In this document: in pieces, positions 23,593-33,585 of the stretch
Layout: every line of letters starts with the position of its first letter
Position numbering within the stretch: the stretch's first letter is position 1
Origin: Methylobacter tundripaludum SV96
GTDB lineage: Bacteria; Pseudomonadota; Gammaproteobacteria; Methylococcales; Methylomonadaceae
DNA length: 64,000 bases
Assembly (NCBI RefSeq): GCF_000190755.2
Contig: NZ_JH109153.1
Span: 434,001-498,000, forward strand
Direction of reading: 5' to 3'
Position numbers and translations under genes: made by a program
Notes under the pieces: model-generated
Databases searched by the model: none
Seen by the model: only the letters and a program-made list of their open reading frames with translations
Told to the model about the DNA's origin: nothing

Positions 23593-25965
23593 ATGGCATC
23601 AGGCACGCTAACTATTCGCGCACGTCCGCTTCGCATCGCTTTCTTGGTAGATCCTAAGGATCGACACGCTCTTTTACGTGCTATCGAAGCCAGTACTTTT
23701 CTTTGGGGCGGCACATGTAACCCCATTATTCCCGTCTACACACGCACACCTAGAACTTGGGAGCCTCAGAGAATACGACGCTTACCTCAGCCTGAAGAAA
23801 TTATCACAGGCTATATCGACGCCTTTGACCCGGATTTGATCGTACCTGTTGGGCTCTGTGAAAGTAGAGAATTCCAGGTAGGGCATCGTGAAATAATCAA
23901 GATAAATGAATTAATCGGAGACATAGCTGAAACGCATACACCTCAATTTGGCTTAGGATTTTTAGAGGTACTTGCAGATTTTGTCGATAAGGAATTCAAG
24001 TTCAAACGAAATGATGACTTGACTCTCATGTTTCCAAAGTTACCGAAGACACACGGACTTTTCTTAGCCAGTGTTTTTGGGAAATTACCAGCGCAAGCTG
24101 AGCAAGTCATTGACAGGTATTACGGGAAACATCTTGAGGTCAAATTTCCCCAACCAACATTGGATAATTTTGTTGAGTTACTTGAGCCTCTTAATGTTTT
24201 CCCACGAAGACTTACGTCTTGGTCTTTGGAGCACCAACCTCTTCGTGAACCTCAGCTTTTCTTTTGTAATGCCAACAATCCTCTGGACATAATAGATTAT
24301 TGGAATCTGCGTGCGGCGGGATACTACGTTGTACCCATACCCATTCAAATTTCCGGTTTGGAAACAGTAAAGAAGTTTGCCCGCGATTTTATCGAAGAAA
24401 ACTATCGACCATACCGGCACAATCCAAACATGTTTAATCGGACAATAATTCAGAAATCACGAACGGTGTCTGAAGATGATGTGAAGACATTTTGCGACTC
24501 GCTAAATATCTCACTCGGCGAAAATAAACAAGAACCGAAGTACTCGTTAAGATGGTGGTATCCGAGACTTTGGGATGCATGGGCACGTGAAAACACTCAA
24601 GAAGGAGTGGAAAAACCTTATGCGCATAAAGTTGATATACAAATAGCTGATGATCAAGAGCGATTGGAGTTGCGTTCGTATGACCCCAAAATCAAATCAT
24701 TCCAAGAATATTCAGGCGAACCCCGATTCGCAAACGATTTTTCCTTCCGGTTCTATGATTCAAAAGAGCCTATGGCGGAAGTTTTCCCCGAGAGTAGTAG
24801 GGAGCTATCTTCGGCAATTGGTATCGGCTACCGCAATTGGCGATTTTCTAATTCAGGTCCAATATTCCTTGCTTACAATGAACAAGATTTGATCTTCTTA
24901 GAATTGCCTCGTGCTGAGTCTGTGATGATTGAGTGGCTAAGGGAGCTAGGTTGGAAGGTAAGCTTATCTCCATCTGGACGAATGGCTGCACAACTTGTCA
25001 AACAACTTGGAGGTATCTCGGGTATTTGGTGGTTAGGCCACAAAGGCTTGATTGAACTATTAGCTGAACTAGAGAAAGAAAGCGGGATGCCTCGACCAGC
25101 TGTTATAGGGCGACTCAATCAAATGAAAACGAAACATGGCCTTGATTTTGACAGCGAAATTATCCTAGAAAGGCTTATTAAAACAAGTGCCATGAAATTG
25201 GGCGCCAAAATTCAGTGCCCTGTTTGCACACGGCATAACTGGTACGAACTGGATGCATTGAATTACCAAACGGATTGCCGATTTTGCTTATCCAATTTTG
25301 ATGTCCCTGTACAATCACCAAAAAATATAGAGTGGACTTATCGCGCTCACGGACCTTTTGCCAGCTCCGTTTCGCAAGGAGCGTTTAGCGTTTTACTGGT
25401 TCTCAAATTTCTGAAAGGAAACTTCACATCGGACAATAAAGTTACACCTCTTTTTAGCTATACCGCCAAAAAAGATGAACATGAATTAGAGGCTGATCTT
25501 ACCTGTTTGTACAGTCCCTCAAATTGGCGAGTGTCCAGCCCACAGATTGTTCATGCCGAATGTAAAAGCTTTAATGGGTTTGAGATTGCCGACATTGATA
25601 GAATGGATTTTTTAGCGCGCGAGTTTCCGGGTTCAGTATTGATCTTCGCAACACTTAAGGAAACACTTTCTTCAGCAGAGATTATTTCGATCAAGAAAAT
25701 GGTCGAATCGCAACGATCCAAGCGCCTTCTCGGGCAAGTAAACAGCCCTGTCATTATACTTACGGGGACAGAACTATTTTCACCTCGTGGTGCGCCCGAA
25801 TGCTGGCAGGGAAAAGGTGGAGCTCTTAACAAATTCAGCGATAACCGAATCGGATGGGAAGATTTGTTTTCCATTGCAGATGCCACGCAGCAGCTATATC
25901 TTGGATTGCCAAGTTGGCATGAATTCACAGAAGCAGAATGGAATAAAAAGCGGGATACAAAATAA
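23593..25965 (+). CDS. Large unrecognised protein with zinc ribbon and PD-(D/E)XK-like nuclease motif
   Basis: A 790-residue protein that I cannot assign to a named family. The N-terminus (LRIAFLVDPKDRHALLRAIEASTFLWGG) looks like the first strand and helix of a Rossmann-like fold. Around residues 465-530 is a helical stretch (GISGIWWLGHKGLIELLAELE) that could be a winged helix. A zinc ribbon has C542/C545 and C562/C565. After it, ELEADLTCLYS (D635) and IVHAECKSFNGF (E656-C-K658) match the D...ExK core of PD-(D/E)XK nucleases, with a following helix (ADIDRMDFLAREF) as in that fold. The gene looks AT-richer than its neighbours and sits alone beside a rearranged repeat zone. A solitary defence nuclease is my best guess; a recombination or repair enzyme is possible. 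Confidence 0.7.
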   Translation: MASGTLTIRARPLRIAFLVDPKDRHALLRAIEASTFLWGGTCNPIIPVYTRTPRTWEPQRIRRLPQPEEIITGYIDAFDPDLIVPVGLCESREFQVGHREIIKINELIGDIAETHTPQFGLGFLEVLADFVDKEFKFKRNDDLTLMFPKLPKTHGLFLASVFGKLPAQAEQVIDRYYGKHLEVKFPQPTLDNFVELLEPLNVFPRRLTSWSLEHQPLREPQLFFCNANNPLDIIDYWNLRAAGYYVVPIPIQISGLETVKKFARDFIEENYRPYRHNPNMFNRTIIQKSRTVSEDDVKTFCDSLNISLGENKQEPKYSLRWWYPRLWDAWARENTQEGVEKPYAHKVDIQIADDQERLELRSYDPKIKSFQEYSGEPRFANDFSFRFYDSKEPMAEVFPESSRELSSAIGIGYRNWRFSNSGPIFLAYNEQDLIFLELPRAESVMIEWLRELGWKVSLSPSGRMAAQLVKQLGGISGIWWLGHKGLIELLAELEKESGMPRPAVIGRLNQMKTKHGLDFDSEIILERLIKTSAMKLGAKIQCPVCTRHNWYELDALNYQTDCRFCLSNFDVPVQSPKNIEWTYRAHGPFASSVSQGAFSVLLVLKFLKGNFTSDNKVTPLFSYTAKKDEHELEADLTCLYSPSNWRVSSPQIVHAECKSFNGFEIADIDRMDFLAREFPGSVLIFATLKETLSSAEIISIKKMVESQRSKRLLGQVNSPVIILTGTELFSPRGAPECWQGKGGALNKFSDNRIGWEDLFSIADATQQLYLGLPSWHEFTEAEWNKKRDTK

Positions 25966-26037
25966 TAAGCATCTAACAGCAGGAAAGGGATTTCTTCAAA
26001 TATTCAGCCCCGTAGATAGAGTGACAGCTTTTCGTTA

Positions 26038-26067
26038 CCCGACATTTTGATGTATGTAAATGTCGGG
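26038..26067. terminator. Hairpin between convergent genes
   Basis: CCCGACATTT pairs perfectly with AAATGTCGGG across a 10-base loop, between the stop of the candidate nuclease gene and the stop of the GH30 gene. It may terminate from both sides, but no long U-tract follows. Confidence 0.45.
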
Positions 26068-26091
26068 CATAAACGACTTCCCCAACCGTTA

Positions 26092-27441
26092 TTAAAAAAC
26101 AAAAGTCTTGATCCCCCGAGCCGGTATTGAGGCTTTAACCTGTAATCCCTGACTCTTTAGCAGCACGAAGTCAATTGCCTGCTCGGTGCGGTTCAAGGCC
26201 ACTACGGCCACGGTCCCATCAACATTCAAAAATGCGCTTGCTTCAAGACTGTCCAGGGTTTTGGCGCAGGCCACCCGGCGAGCCCCCGGCCGGATGAATC
26301 GGGAGAAATGACCGATGTAGTAATAAGAACTTTGATAGCGTATTTCTCCGGCTTGAGTATCGGCAATAATCGGCGCGCTACAGAAATTGCCGACATGGTT
26401 GGGGCCGCCCGTTTCATCGAGAACCATGTTCCAGTCCACCCATGCCTCTGTCCAGCGGTTAAGATCGTTTATCATCGAGTGGGCATAACGCTCTCCGGTA
26501 TCCCACGAACCGAGATGCGGCCCGCTTTCCTGGCAGCCCTCCGTGAAAATAAGGTGTTTATCGGGATAGGCGTCATGAGTCAGCTGCACGTTGTCGAAGT
26601 GATCCCCGCAATACCAGTGGAAACCGACGCCCCAGACATAGTGTGCTGCCTTCGGATCGTCCAGCACGACCTTGGCCCGCTCAAACATCCGGTCGCGATT
26701 GTGGTCCCAGACAATCACTTTAACATTGCCAAGCCCGGCATCATGGAGGGTTGGGCCAAGATGATCCCTGACAAAATCCCGCTCTTCTTCGCCGGTGTAA
26801 ATACAGGAGTCCCAGGTTTGCGTGGCTTCCGGCTCGTTCTGCACCGTCAGCCCCCAAATCGGTATGCCCTCCTGCCCGTATTCCTGAATGTAACGGACAT
26901 AGTAATCCGCCCAGGCTTGGCGATATTCCGGCTTAAGCTTGCCGCCGTTATTCATCATGCCGTTGGTTTTCATCCAGGCCGGAGGACTCCAGGGCGAAGC
27001 GAACAGCTTTAATTTACCGCCGGACAAATCGATGGCCTCGCGAATCATGGGAATCAGGGCTTGCCGGTCATGCTCGATGCTGAAATGTTTAAGATCGACA
27101 TCGCCGTCCACTTCCGTATAGGCATAATTTCCCAGCGAGAAGTCGCAGCTATTGATGTGGGTTCGGCATAAGCTATAGGCATTGCCGGTGTCTGGAGAGA
27201 AATAGGCTTCCAGAATTTCTTGCCGTAAGTGGCTTGGCATTTTGTCTAAGGTTACCGCTGCCGCTTCTGTGAAAGCTCCTCCGAAGCCCTGAATTTCTTG
27301 AAACTTAACGGTCGTGTCTATGAACACAGAGGGATCGGAAATATTCGTGCCGGGTTCGAACGCTATCGGCGCCAGTTTCGACAGTCGATAGGCGGTGTCA
27401 CGAGCGGTACAAAATTGCTTTACCAGCCGCTGTTTTGTCAT
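26092..27441 (-). CDS. GH30 glycoside hydrolase (glucosylceramidase-like)
   Basis: A 449-residue (beta/alpha)8 glycosidase of family GH30. The acid/base Glu is E203 in TVQNEPEATQTW and the nucleophile is E301 in IFTEGCQESG. The N-terminus has the typical EIQGFGGAFTEAAAVTL, and the C-terminal beta-domain ends GIKTFVF. GH30 enzymes cleave beta-glucosides, beta-1,6-glucans or xylans; the specificity is not fixed by these motifs. No signal peptide is present, so the enzyme is probably cytoplasmic, which is unusual for a polysaccharide-degrading GH30. It is a single-gene unit with no transporter next to it. Confidence 0.92.
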   Translation of the reverse strand: MTKQRLVKQFCTARDTAYRLSKLAPIAFEPGTNISDPSVFIDTTVKFQEIQGFGGAFTEAAAVTLDKMPSHLRQEILEAYFSPDTGNAYSLCRTHINSCDFSLGNYAYTEVDGDVDLKHFSIEHDRQALIPMIREAIDLSGGKLKLFASPWSPPAWMKTNGMMNNGGKLKPEYRQAWADYYVRYIQEYGQEGIPIWGLTVQNEPEATQTWDSCIYTGEEERDFVRDHLGPTLHDAGLGNVKVIVWDHNRDRMFERAKVVLDDPKAAHYVWGVGFHWYCGDHFDNVQLTHDAYPDKHLIFTEGCQESGPHLGSWDTGERYAHSMINDLNRWTEAWVDWNMVLDETGGPNHVGNFCSAPIIADTQAGEIRYQSSYYYIGHFSRFIRPGARRVACAKTLDSLEASAFLNVDGTVAVVALNRTEQAIDFVLLKSQGLQVKASIPARGIKTFVF

Positions 27442-27545
27442 TTTGCTAACTCCACTTGTTGAGTGTTACTGAAGACGATAATCGCCAGACCTAGCTATTG
27501 AGAATCATCTAATGGATTTTTTCTAAATTAGTCAGTGATCATTAC

Positions 27546-27780
27546 GCTGGTTCCCAAGCTCCAGCTTGGGAACCCAGTTAACGAAGCTCCAGCTTCGCGA
27601 GACGGGAAGCTGGAGCTTGGGAACTAGCGCTCACTAAAATCCTTAACTTAATGGCAGTGACGCGCCGCATGGGAATGCATTGCTGGACGCGCTACGTTCC
27701 GTATACGCAAGGTACTGTTCGTGACTCGCGGCGCAGCGCGCCTTGACTGCGTTCCCACGCAGCGCGTGGGAACGCGAATC
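27546..27780. repeat. Composite repeat island (GGTTCCCAAGCT type), copy A
   Basis: GGTTCCCAAGCT/AGCTTGGGAACC (27549-27574), then GAAGCTCCAGCTTC and AAGCTGGAGCTTGGGAACTAG, followed by a second family with GCGGCGCAGCGCGCC and TTCCCACGCAGCGCGTGGGAA (27719-27775). Related blocks occur at 35321-35610, 56089-56247 and 18598-18631. No gene lies in this 360-base gap. Confidence 0.8.
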
Positions 27781-27802
27781 GAAAACGCACCCTTAACAAA
27801 GC

Positions 27803-28816
27803 CTACCTCAACACCCCCGCAGGGCTGGAATAACTATCCAACACCTGCACATAATTGGCCCGTTCGTAAGCGCTGGGATCAATGGCGTGTTGCTGGCTGA
27901 CGCTGCCTTTTAGTTGATTGACCGACTCGTATTCATGCTCGGCCAGCCATTGTTCCATTTCAGCCAGGATTTCGCTTAAACGGCCTGTGCCGTGCTTTAG
28001 CAATACGCTGCACAGATGCACCACGTCGGCTCCGGCCAACAGCGCTTTCAATACATCCGGCGTCTGGTGAAAGCCGCCGGTTACCGCAAGCGACAGCTTG
28101 GTCCGTCCATACAGCAACGCTGTCCAGCGTATGCGCAACAACGCTTCCGCCGAGGATGACAGCTCCAGTTTCGGCACGACTTCCAGCGTTTCCAAATCAA
28201 TATCGGGTTGGTAAAAACGGTTGAATATCGCCAAGCCATCGGCTCCGGCGGCTTCCAGGCGCTTGGCAAAATGAATCGGCGAACTGAACTGCGAAGAAAG
28301 CTTCATCACAATCGGCACACTGACTTGGCCTTTCAATTCCTGCAATATGTCCAGATAGCGTTGTTCGACCGCGTCGCCGCTTTCATCGCTATTTGCGGCC
28401 AGATGATAGATATTCAGCTCCAGCGCGTCAGCGCCCGCCTGCTGCAATTGCTTGCCGTACTCGACCCAGCCGCTTAAGGAAGTGCCATTCAAACTGGCAA
28501 TAACCGGAATCGCCAGAGCGGACTTGAGTGTTTGCAAATGCTCCAGATACTGCTCCTGATAGGTTTGGATGTTATCCGGCATCGGATGAAACGAATCCGA
28601 CTCATTATGGCCTATCGATTGGTTATAAAAAAACCGCTCCATTTGATGTTCCTCGGCTTCGATTTTTTCTTCGAACAGCGAATACATCACCAGCGCCGAT
28701 GCGCCTGCGTCTTCCAGTCTGCGCGCGCTGTCAACGTCTCTACTTAACGGCGACGCCGACGGCACCAAGGGGTTAGCCAGCTTCAAGCCTAAATAATCAG
28801 TCGTTAAATCAACCAT
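27803..28816 (-). CDS. Dihydroorotate dehydrogenase-like flavoprotein
   Basis: A 337-residue TIM-barrel protein of the DHODH family: MVDLTTDYLGLKLANPLVPSASPLS at the start, IPVIASLNG, ALELNIYHLA, VPIVMKLS and the phosphate-binding AVTGGFHQTPDVLKALLAGADVV. It is the paralogue commonly found next to nifJ rather than the pyrimidine enzyme PyrD, and its substrate is not established. The start overlaps the nifJ stop region by eight bases, so the two are one operon with nifJ first. Confidence 0.85.
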   Translation of the reverse strand: MVDLTTDYLGLKLANPLVPSASPLSRDVDSARRLEDAGASALVMYSLFEEKIEAEEHQMERFFYNQSIGHNESDSFHPMPDNIQTYQEQYLEHLQTLKSALAIPVIASLNGTSLSGWVEYGKQLQQAGADALELNIYHLAANSDESGDAVEQRYLDILQELKGQVSVPIVMKLSSQFSSPIHFAKRLEAAGADGLAIFNRFYQPDIDLETLEVVPKLELSSSAEALLRIRWTALLYGRTKLSLAVTGGFHQTPDVLKALLAGADVVHLCSVLLKHGTGRLSEILAEMEQWLAEHEYESVNQLKGSVSQQHAIDPSAYERANYVQVLDSYSSPAGVLR

Positions 28817-31800
28817 TGTCGATCTCCTTGGCAGTTTCGCTTTTGAGTTGGGCTTTCACCGCTGAAACGCTGGTCGATTCGTTCCAGGCCAGCTCAGACA
28901 GTTGTTTGTAATAATGGTAGCGGTTTTTAACATCCTGCTGCGCTTGCTCCAGGAAGCGCTCCGCGTCTTCGGGATGCGTTTGCCACAACATGCTGAAACG
29001 GGTTTCGGTTTTGACGAAATCGCGGTAAGGAATGGACGGTTCCGCAGAATCCAGATGCATCGGGTTCTTGCCCTGTTTGATTTTGCCGGGGTCGAATCGG
29101 AACAACGGCCAATGCCCGCTTTTCACCGCCAGGTTTTGCTGCCGATGATTGTTCGATAGATCCACGCCGTGTGCGATACACGGTGCGTAAGCGATGATGA
29201 TGGACGGGCCGTCATGGGCTTCGGCTTCCAAAAACGCATTCAGGGTTTGGGTATCTTTACCTGCGTAAGCGACATGGGCGACATAGACATTGCTGTAATC
29301 CATCGCCAGCAATGCCAGGTCTTTTTTCGCCGTGGCTTTGCCGCCTGCGGAGAATTTCGCCACTGCGCCTAACGGTGTAGCTTTGGAAGTTTGCCCGCCG
29401 GTATTGGAATAGACCTCGGTATCCAGCACCAGAATATTGACATTGCGCCCGCTGGCCAGGACATGGTCGAGACCACCAAAACCAATATCGTAAGCCCAGC
29501 CATCGCCGCCGATAATCCAGACGCTTTTTTTGCACAAGCTGTCCGCTAACTGGAGCAGTGTTTGTGCGCCCTGCCCGGTCAAGGACGACAAATGTTGTTT
29601 AAGTGCGGCAACCCGCTCGCGCTGCTCGTAAATCCCCGCTTCATCAGACTGGTCGGCGTTCAGTATCGTATCGACCAATTCGCCGCCTAACGGTTCGCGC
29701 AACGAGGCCAGCAACTCCTTGGCGTACTCGTTTTGCTTGTCGAGCGCGATGCGCATGCCCAAGCCGAATTCCGCATTGTCTTCGAATAATGAATTGCTCC
29801 ACGCAGGCCCGCGGCCTTCGGCGTTTTTAGTCCACGGTGTGGTTGGCAGATTGCCGCCGTAAATTGAGGAACATCCGGTCGCATTGGCAACCACCATGCG
29901 GTCTCCAAACAATTGCGAAGCCAGTTTTATGTACGGCGTTTCGCCGCAGCCCACGCACGCGCCCGAAAATTCGAACAGCGGCTGCAATACCATCGAACCT
30001 TTGATGGTGTTGGTTTTCAAAAGCCTGCGATCGTATTCGGGTATAGACAAAAAGAAATCCCAATTGTCACGTTCTGTTTCGCGCAGCGGCGGCTGGGGCC
30101 GCATATTGATGGCTTTGCGGCTGGCGTTGGATTTATCCCGAATCGGGCAAATATCGACGCATAGCGTACAGCCGGTGCAATCTTCCGGCGCGACCTGATA
30201 GGTGATTTCCAAGCCGGCAGGAAAATCCTTGCCCAGCATCGGCGCATGTTTGAAAGTTTCGGGGGCTTTTGCCAAAACCTCAGTCGAATAAATTTTGCTG
30301 CGTATGACCGAATGAGGGCAAACCATTACGCATTTGCCGCATTGCGTACACAAATCGGTTTCCCAGACCGGAATTTCCAGGGCCAAATTGCGTTTCTCAT
30401 AAGCCGCCGTGCCGGTTGGAAACGTACCGTCAATCGGCATCGCACTGACCGGCAATGCATCGCCCCTGCCTGCAATAATTTCACCGGTTACCCGTTTAAC
30501 AAAATCGGGCGCTGCATCGCTGATCCTGGACTGAATCTCGAACTGACTGCTAACCTCTGTTGGCAGTGGTACTGCATGCAAACAAGCCAGCGTTTCGTCG
30601 ATGGCTTTGAAATTCAGCTCGACGATATGCTGGCCTTTTTTGCCGTAGGTCTTTTCGACCGCGTGTTTAATCGCAGTAATCGCCTGTTCCTCCGGCAACA
30701 CGCCGGATATCGCAAAGAAGCAGGTCTGCATGATGGTGTTGATGCGTTTGCCCATGCCGCTTTTTTCGGCCACTTCATAACCGTCGATCACATAAAAACG
30801 GATTTTTTTGGCTATCATTTGCCGCTGCATTTTAGCGGGCAGCGATGCCCAAGCCTGCTCCGCCGACTCCGGCGAGTTCAGTAAAAACACCGCGTTTTCC
30901 GCCGCATTGGCGAGCATGTCGTAGCGTTCAAGGAAAATCGTCTGATGGCAGCCGATAAAATTAGCGTCGTTTTCACCAATCAGGTAAGTCGAGCGTATCG
31001 GCTTGGGACCGAAGCGCAAATGCGAGACGGTAATCGCACCGGATTTTTTCGAGTCGTAAACGAAATAGCCCTGGGCGTTCAAATCGGTCGCTTCGCCGAT
31101 AATTTTAATGGTGTTTTTATTGGCGCTGACCGTGCCGTCGCTGCCCAGGCCGTAAAACATCGCCTGAAAAGTATCGGCGTGGGCGTCGGTGCGATAACTT
31201 GCATCCCAATCCAGGCTGGTGTGCGTGACATCGTCGTGGATGCCGATGGTGAAATTATTTTTCGGTTGCGCCTGTTTCAATTCGTCGAAAATCGCCTTGA
31301 TCATGCCGGGCGTGAATTCCTTTGAAGAAAGACCGTAACGGCCGCCGACCACTTTCGGCAGCACCGAAAACTTAGCCGCGCCGCCGATAAAATCCTGAGC
31401 GAGCGCGCCAAGCACGTCCTTATACAGCGGCTCGCCATCCGCGCCCGGCTCTTTGGTGCGGTCCAGCACCGCGATTTTGCGGCAGGTTGCCGGAAGCGCC
31501 GCTAACAGGCTGGCGGCATCGAAGGGTCGGTATAAACGCACTTTAAGCAGGCCGACCGATTCGCCCTGACGATTAAGATAATCCAGCGTCTCCGCGACGG
31601 CCTCCGCGCCTGAACCCATCATCACGATGACGCGCTCGGCGTCCGGCGAACCCAGATACTCAAACAAGCGATAAGAGCGGCCGGTCAGCTTGGCAAAGCG
31701 ATCCATTGCAGCCTGCACGATTCCCGGCATCGCCTGATAATAGGCATTGACCGATTCCCTGGCCTGAAAATACACATCGGGATTCTGGGCCGTGCCGCGC

Positions 31801-32447
31801 AGCACCGGGTTATCGGGCGATAAGGCCCGACTTCGGTGCGCCACGACCCACTCTTCGTTAATCATGGCCCGCATCACATCGTCATCCAGCAGACTAATCT
31901 TGGCGATTTCGTGCGAGGTCCTGAATCCGTCGAAAAAATGCATCAGCGGAATGCGGCCTTCCAGCGCTGCGGCATGGGCGATCAGCGCAAAGTCCATGAC
32001 TTCCTGCGGCGAGTTGGAACAGAGCATGCCGAAACCGGTCATACGCGCCGACATCACATCGCTATGGTCGCCGAAAATCGACAAGCCCTGACACGCCAGC
32101 GAACGGGCGGCGATATGGAATACCGTCGGCGTCAGCTCCCCGGCAATTTTGTACATATTGGGCAGCATCAGCAGCAAGCCCTGGGAGGCGGTAAACGTGG
32201 TCGCCATCGACCCGGCCTGCAACGCGCCGTGAATGGCCCCGGCTGCACCGGCCTCGCTTTGCATTTCGGTCACTTGCGGCACCGTCCCCCATAAATTGAC
32301 CTGTCCGCGAGACGACCATTCATCGGCCCATTCGCCCATATTCGACGACGGCGTTATGGGATAGATCGCGATGACTTCGTTGAGTTTGTGGGCTACCGTA
32401 GCGGCGGCCTGATTTCCATCGATCGTAAGTGTTTGCTGACTTTGCAT
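28809..32447 (-). CDS. nifJ: Pyruvate:ferredoxin (flavodoxin) oxidoreductase
   Basis: A 1212-residue single-chain PFOR that converts pyruvate and CoA to acetyl-CoA and CO2 and reduces ferredoxin or flavodoxin. The N-terminal thiamine-binding part begins TIDGNQAAATVAHKLNEVIAIYPITPSS. The iron-sulfur domain has CTQCGKCVMVCPHSV and CTGCTLCVDICP for two [4Fe-4S] clusters, and a further cluster uses CVGCGETPY. The C-terminal diphosphate site is IIGGDGWAYDIGFGGLDHVL. The length is normal. It implies low-oxygen or fermentative carbon flow, or electron supply for nitrogen fixation; no nif genes are in the window. The DHODH-like gene overlaps its 3' end. Confidence 0.96.
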   Translation of the reverse strand: MQSQQTLTIDGNQAAATVAHKLNEVIAIYPITPSSNMGEWADEWSSRGQVNLWGTVPQVTEMQSEAGAAGAIHGALQAGSMATTFTASQGLLLMLPNMYKIAGELTPTVFHIAARSLACQGLSIFGDHSDVMSARMTGFGMLCSNSPQEVMDFALIAHAAALEGRIPLMHFFDGFRTSHEIAKISLLDDDVMRAMINEEWVVAHRSRALSPDNPVLRGTAQNPDVYFQARESVNAYYQAMPGIVQAAMDRFAKLTGRSYRLFEYLGSPDAERVIVMMGSGAEAVAETLDYLNRQGESVGLLKVRLYRPFDAASLLAALPATCRKIAVLDRTKEPGADGEPLYKDVLGALAQDFIGGAAKFSVLPKVVGGRYGLSSKEFTPGMIKAIFDELKQAQPKNNFTIGIHDDVTHTSLDWDASYRTDAHADTFQAMFYGLGSDGTVSANKNTIKIIGEATDLNAQGYFVYDSKKSGAITVSHLRFGPKPIRSTYLIGENDANFIGCHQTIFLERYDMLANAAENAVFLLNSPESAEQAWASLPAKMQRQMIAKKIRFYVIDGYEVAEKSGMGKRINTIMQTCFFAISGVLPEEQAITAIKHAVEKTYGKKGQHIVELNFKAIDETLACLHAVPLPTEVSSQFEIQSRISDAAPDFVKRVTGEIIAGRGDALPVSAMPIDGTFPTGTAAYEKRNLALEIPVWETDLCTQCGKCVMVCPHSVIRSKIYSTEVLAKAPETFKHAPMLGKDFPAGLEITYQVAPEDCTGCTLCVDICPIRDKSNASRKAINMRPQPPLRETERDNWDFFLSIPEYDRRLLKTNTIKGSMVLQPLFEFSGACVGCGETPYIKLASQLFGDRMVVANATGCSSIYGGNLPTTPWTKNAEGRGPAWSNSLFEDNAEFGLGMRIALDKQNEYAKELLASLREPLGGELVDTILNADQSDEAGIYEQRERVAALKQHLSSLTGQGAQTLLQLADSLCKKSVWIIGGDGWAYDIGFGGLDHVLASGRNVNILVLDTEVYSNTGGQTSKATPLGAVAKFSAGGKATAKKDLALLAMDYSNVYVAHVAYAGKDTQTLNAFLEAEAHDGPSIIIAYAPCIAHGVDLSNNHRQQNLAVKSGHWPLFRFDPGKIKQGKNPMHLDSAEPSIPYRDFVKTETRFSMLWQTHPEDAERFLEQAQQDVKNRYHYYKQLSELAWNESTSVSAVKAQLKSETAKEIDNG

Positions 32448-32889
32448 TAGAAACCCTCATGGAACAAAAAAAGTGTAACCACCCTCTTTTATAATAGTTT
32501 TAAAGGCTTGGAAGTTACGCATTAACTGACAGTACAGAATATGGATATTGAAAACAACCATAACCAACCGTGATAAAAAACAAGCCGTCCGTTCGACGAC
32601 AGAGTACCGCTTGCCGATGTATTTTTATTGAGCAAACGCCCATCCGTCAATTATTGTCGGTGAGCGGAAGTTATCACTATTTCATCCGGCAGCCTAAGTA
32701 TGCCAGAGTTTTTCCGGGTTCTGTCGCAAATATTCAAAGGCCCCAAAACCGGGCATGACTGTCTTTTTCTCAGTATGACCGCCATTACGGACTTTTGTGT
32801 CAGCATACTGGACATAAAAACCGGCGGAGAGAATAATCTCTTTCAAGTAACGAGAATCTTTGCAACCCTTTCACATTGAGATATAAGCC
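32448..32889. other. Intergenic region between nifJ and rpiA, possible IS3 stump
   Basis: About 440 bases between divergent genes. A short frame (32570-32758) contains TPIRQLLSVSGSYHYFIRQP, which faintly recalls the N-terminus of IS3-type orfB transposases. The match is too weak to call an element. Promoters for both genes should lie here. Confidence 0.3.
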
Positions 32890-33576
32890 ATGAATGATAA
32901 AGAACGTATTGCCCAACATGCCGCCAATCAAGTGGCGGACGGGATGCTGGTAGGACTTGGCACCGGCTCGACTGCAAATTGTTTTATCGAGGAACTGGCG
33001 CAGCGTAGCCGCGAACAGGGGCTTAAAGTGACCACTGTCTCCAGCTCAATTGCGAGTGCGATTAAGGCGCAACAACTCGGCTTACCGGTGCTGGGTTTCG
33101 ATCAGGTCAGTCATGTTGATCTTTATGTCGATGGCGCCGATGAGGTGTCGCCGGAATTAACCTTGCTCAAAGGCCAAGGGGCTGACTTGGTACGCGAAAA
33201 ACTATTGGCAACCGCCAGTAAGCAATTTTTAGTATTGGTTGAATCCAACAAGCTGGTCGAGCGCATCGGCCAGCATTTTGCGATCCCCATCGAAGTGATG
33301 CCTTTTGCCTGGCAACTGGTTAAAAAGCAGCTGGAAGCGATCGGCGGCCAAGGCGATTTACGCCAAAACGCCAATAAAAACGGTTATGCGATAAGCTCGC
33401 ATGGCAGTCTAATATTGGATATGCGCTTTGCCGAGCATATCGATGCTGAAGCACTCAACGACATTTTAAACAGTATCCCCGGCATCGTTGAGCATGGTAT
33501 TTTTTACGCGCTGGCAACGACGGTTTTAATCGGCGTTAACGGTCAAGTACAAGAGCGGCAGGCTGCTAATCTTTAA
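32890..33576 (+). CDS. rpiA: Ribose-5-phosphate isomerase A
   Basis: A 228-residue RpiA that interconverts ribose 5-phosphate and ribulose 5-phosphate in the pentose phosphate pathway. Conserved blocks are present: GLGTGSTANCFIEEL, DLYVDGADEVSPELTLLKGQGADLVREKLLA, and the C-terminal GIVEHGIFYALATTVLIG. The length is as expected (about 220). It stands alone, followed by a dispersed repeat. Confidence 0.96.
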   Translation: MNDKERIAQHAANQVADGMLVGLGTGSTANCFIEELAQRSREQGLKVTTVSSSIASAIKAQQLGLPVLGFDQVSHVDLYVDGADEVSPELTLLKGQGADLVREKLLATASKQFLVLVESNKLVERIGQHFAIPIEVMPFAWQLVKKQLEAIGGQGDLRQNANKNGYAISSHGSLILDMRFAEHIDAEALNDILNSIPGIVEHGIFYALATTVLIGVNGQVQERQAANL

Positions 33577-33585
33577 CTGCACTGT

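Noticed and set aside
27546-27780. Palindromic run considered as a CRISPR array
   Set aside because: Units are palindromes of several families with no constant repeat-spacer spacing.
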